Shown: one piece after another, positions 4,960 to 5,394 of the stretch
How positions within the stretch are numbered: position 1 is the first letter of the stretch
Layout of the letters: each line of letters begins with the position of its first letter
Source: JAGNZR01 sp051648485
GTDB lineage: Bacteria; Fusobacteriota; Fusobacteriia; Fusobacteriales; Fusobacteriaceae
Length of the DNA: 5,394 bases
Direction of reading: 5' to 3'
NCBI GenBank assembly: GCA_051648485.1
Contig: JBOFFH010000139.1
Location: 1 to 5,394 of the forward strand
Translations under genes and position numbers: made by a program
The notes under the pieces: generated by a model
Told to the model about the DNA's origin: nothing
The model's database searches: none
What the model saw: only the letters and a program-made list of their open reading frames with translations

Positions 4960-5394
4960 TTAAATCATTAATTTATTTATCTCTTTTTGAAGCCTTTTGT
5001 TATCATCTGAAAATTGAAGCTCTATTTTTTTTTTTAGTTCTAGTGCTTCTTTTTTTCTTAGACTAATAGTTTTATATCTAGAAATCAATTCATTTTGTTG
5101 TTCAATAGATATATCCAAAAATTCTATTTCTCCTAATTCATCTTGATTAATCACAAGCTTATTTTCAGTATAACTTTGAAAAATTTTATTCACCATTTTA
5201 CTTTTTAAAAATAAAAAAACTAAGTCTGGGCAAATTTTATTGTTTTCATCATCTCTATTAGTAAAATTTTTTTTTCGTAATACGAGAAAATTAGATGAAG
5301 CTATTAAACCAATAGAGGGTAAAAACGAATCAATAATAAATACTCGAAAAGGATTTTTATTTTCAATTAAAATATCTTTAAATTGTAATTTGTT
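4960..5394 (-). CDS. C-terminal part of a DNA target-recognition protein (HsdS-like or N-6 methylase specificity domain), partial
   Basis: The frame stays open from the window edge (5394) to TAA at 4962-4960, giving 144 residues. An internal ATG at 5196 is not the likely start, because the coding sequence upstream of it is as convincing as that below. Recognisable parts resemble the end of a type I restriction specificity subunit half: a strand ASSNFLVLRKKN, then ICPDLVFLFLKSK (the usual 'flyyfLkS' helix), then VINQDELGEIEFLDISIEQQ, matching the 'L..i.iplPplEeQ' signature that leads into the conserved spacer helix. The final 45 residues are a long Lys/Glu helix, probably coiled coil. Such domains choose the DNA sequence to be methylated or cut. 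With only the end visible, a separate HsdS cannot be told from the tail of a fused methylase or type IIG enzyme. An 11-A tract lies near the 3' end. It ends 20 bases before the small ORF and is probably co-transcribed with the genes below. Confidence 0.68.
   Translation of the reverse strand, partial: NKLQFKDILIENKNPFRVFIIDSFLPSIGLIASSNFLVLRKKNFTNRDDENNKICPDLVFLFLKSKMVNKIFQSYTENKLVINQDELGEIEFLDISIEQQNELISRYKTISLRKKEALELKKKIELQFSDDNKRLQKEINKLMI
5025..5035 (-). repeat. Homopolymeric tract of 11 A (coding strand) in the target-recognition gene
   Basis: On the coding strand eleven A residues encode L-K-K-K-I in the C-terminal helix. Losing one A would create TAG directly after the Lys codons. 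Gaining one would end the frame at a TGA about seven codons later. Either change removes about the last 20 residues. It is the longest single-base run in the window; other runs are 8-9. Confidence 0.75.

Noticed and set aside
4960..5196. A 78-residue gene starting at ATG 5196
   Set aside because: The same frame stays open to the window edge with target-recognition-domain-like sequence upstream, and there is no ribosome site before 5196. It is the tail of a longer gene.

Overview
The window is strongly AT-rich, uses the standard genetic code (Trp is TGG, TGA is a stop) and has strong Shine-Dalgarno sites. Its proteins are rich in Lys, Asn, Ile and Glu. This suggests a low-GC bacterium; Fusobacteriota or a low-GC Firmicute fits best, but the sequence alone does not settle which. 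All supported genes are on the minus strand, so transcription runs from high to low coordinates.

From upstream to downstream, the window holds: (1) 5394-4960, the last 144 residues of a protein that looks like the C-terminal part of a DNA target-recognition domain (type I HsdS, or the specificity part of an N-6 adenine methylase), cut by the window edge; (2) 4939-4796, a small gene with a very strong ribosome binding site but an in-frame TAA after codon 15, so either broken or a 15-residue peptide; (3) 4791-2110, an 893-residue protein with an N-terminal membrane anchor, 116 tandem Gly-Tyr pentads (about 630 residues) and a C-terminal ComF-like phosphoribosyltransferase (PRTase) domain; (4) 2041-893, a DprA/Smf-family (SLOG fold) protein with a TTG start and a non-standard N-terminus; (5) 873-376, a small HAD-superfamily phosphatase. 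A strong intrinsic terminator at 354-303 closes this operon. (6) At 223-2, after the terminator, lies a separate gene for a 73-residue, extremely acidic protein.

The genes in (1) to (5) are separated by about 4 to 70 bases with no terminator visible between them, so they probably form one transcript. PRTase, DprA-like SLOG protein and HAD phosphatase together suggest chemistry on a nucleotide or nucleic acid: PRPP or ribose-phosphate transfer, nucleotide or DNA binding, and dephosphorylation. A DNA-specificity gene just upstream suggests a defence or DNA-conflict locus. The function is inferred from domain families and gene order. The most unusual element is the membrane-tethered PRTase carrying a long, recently expanded Gly-Tyr pentad array.
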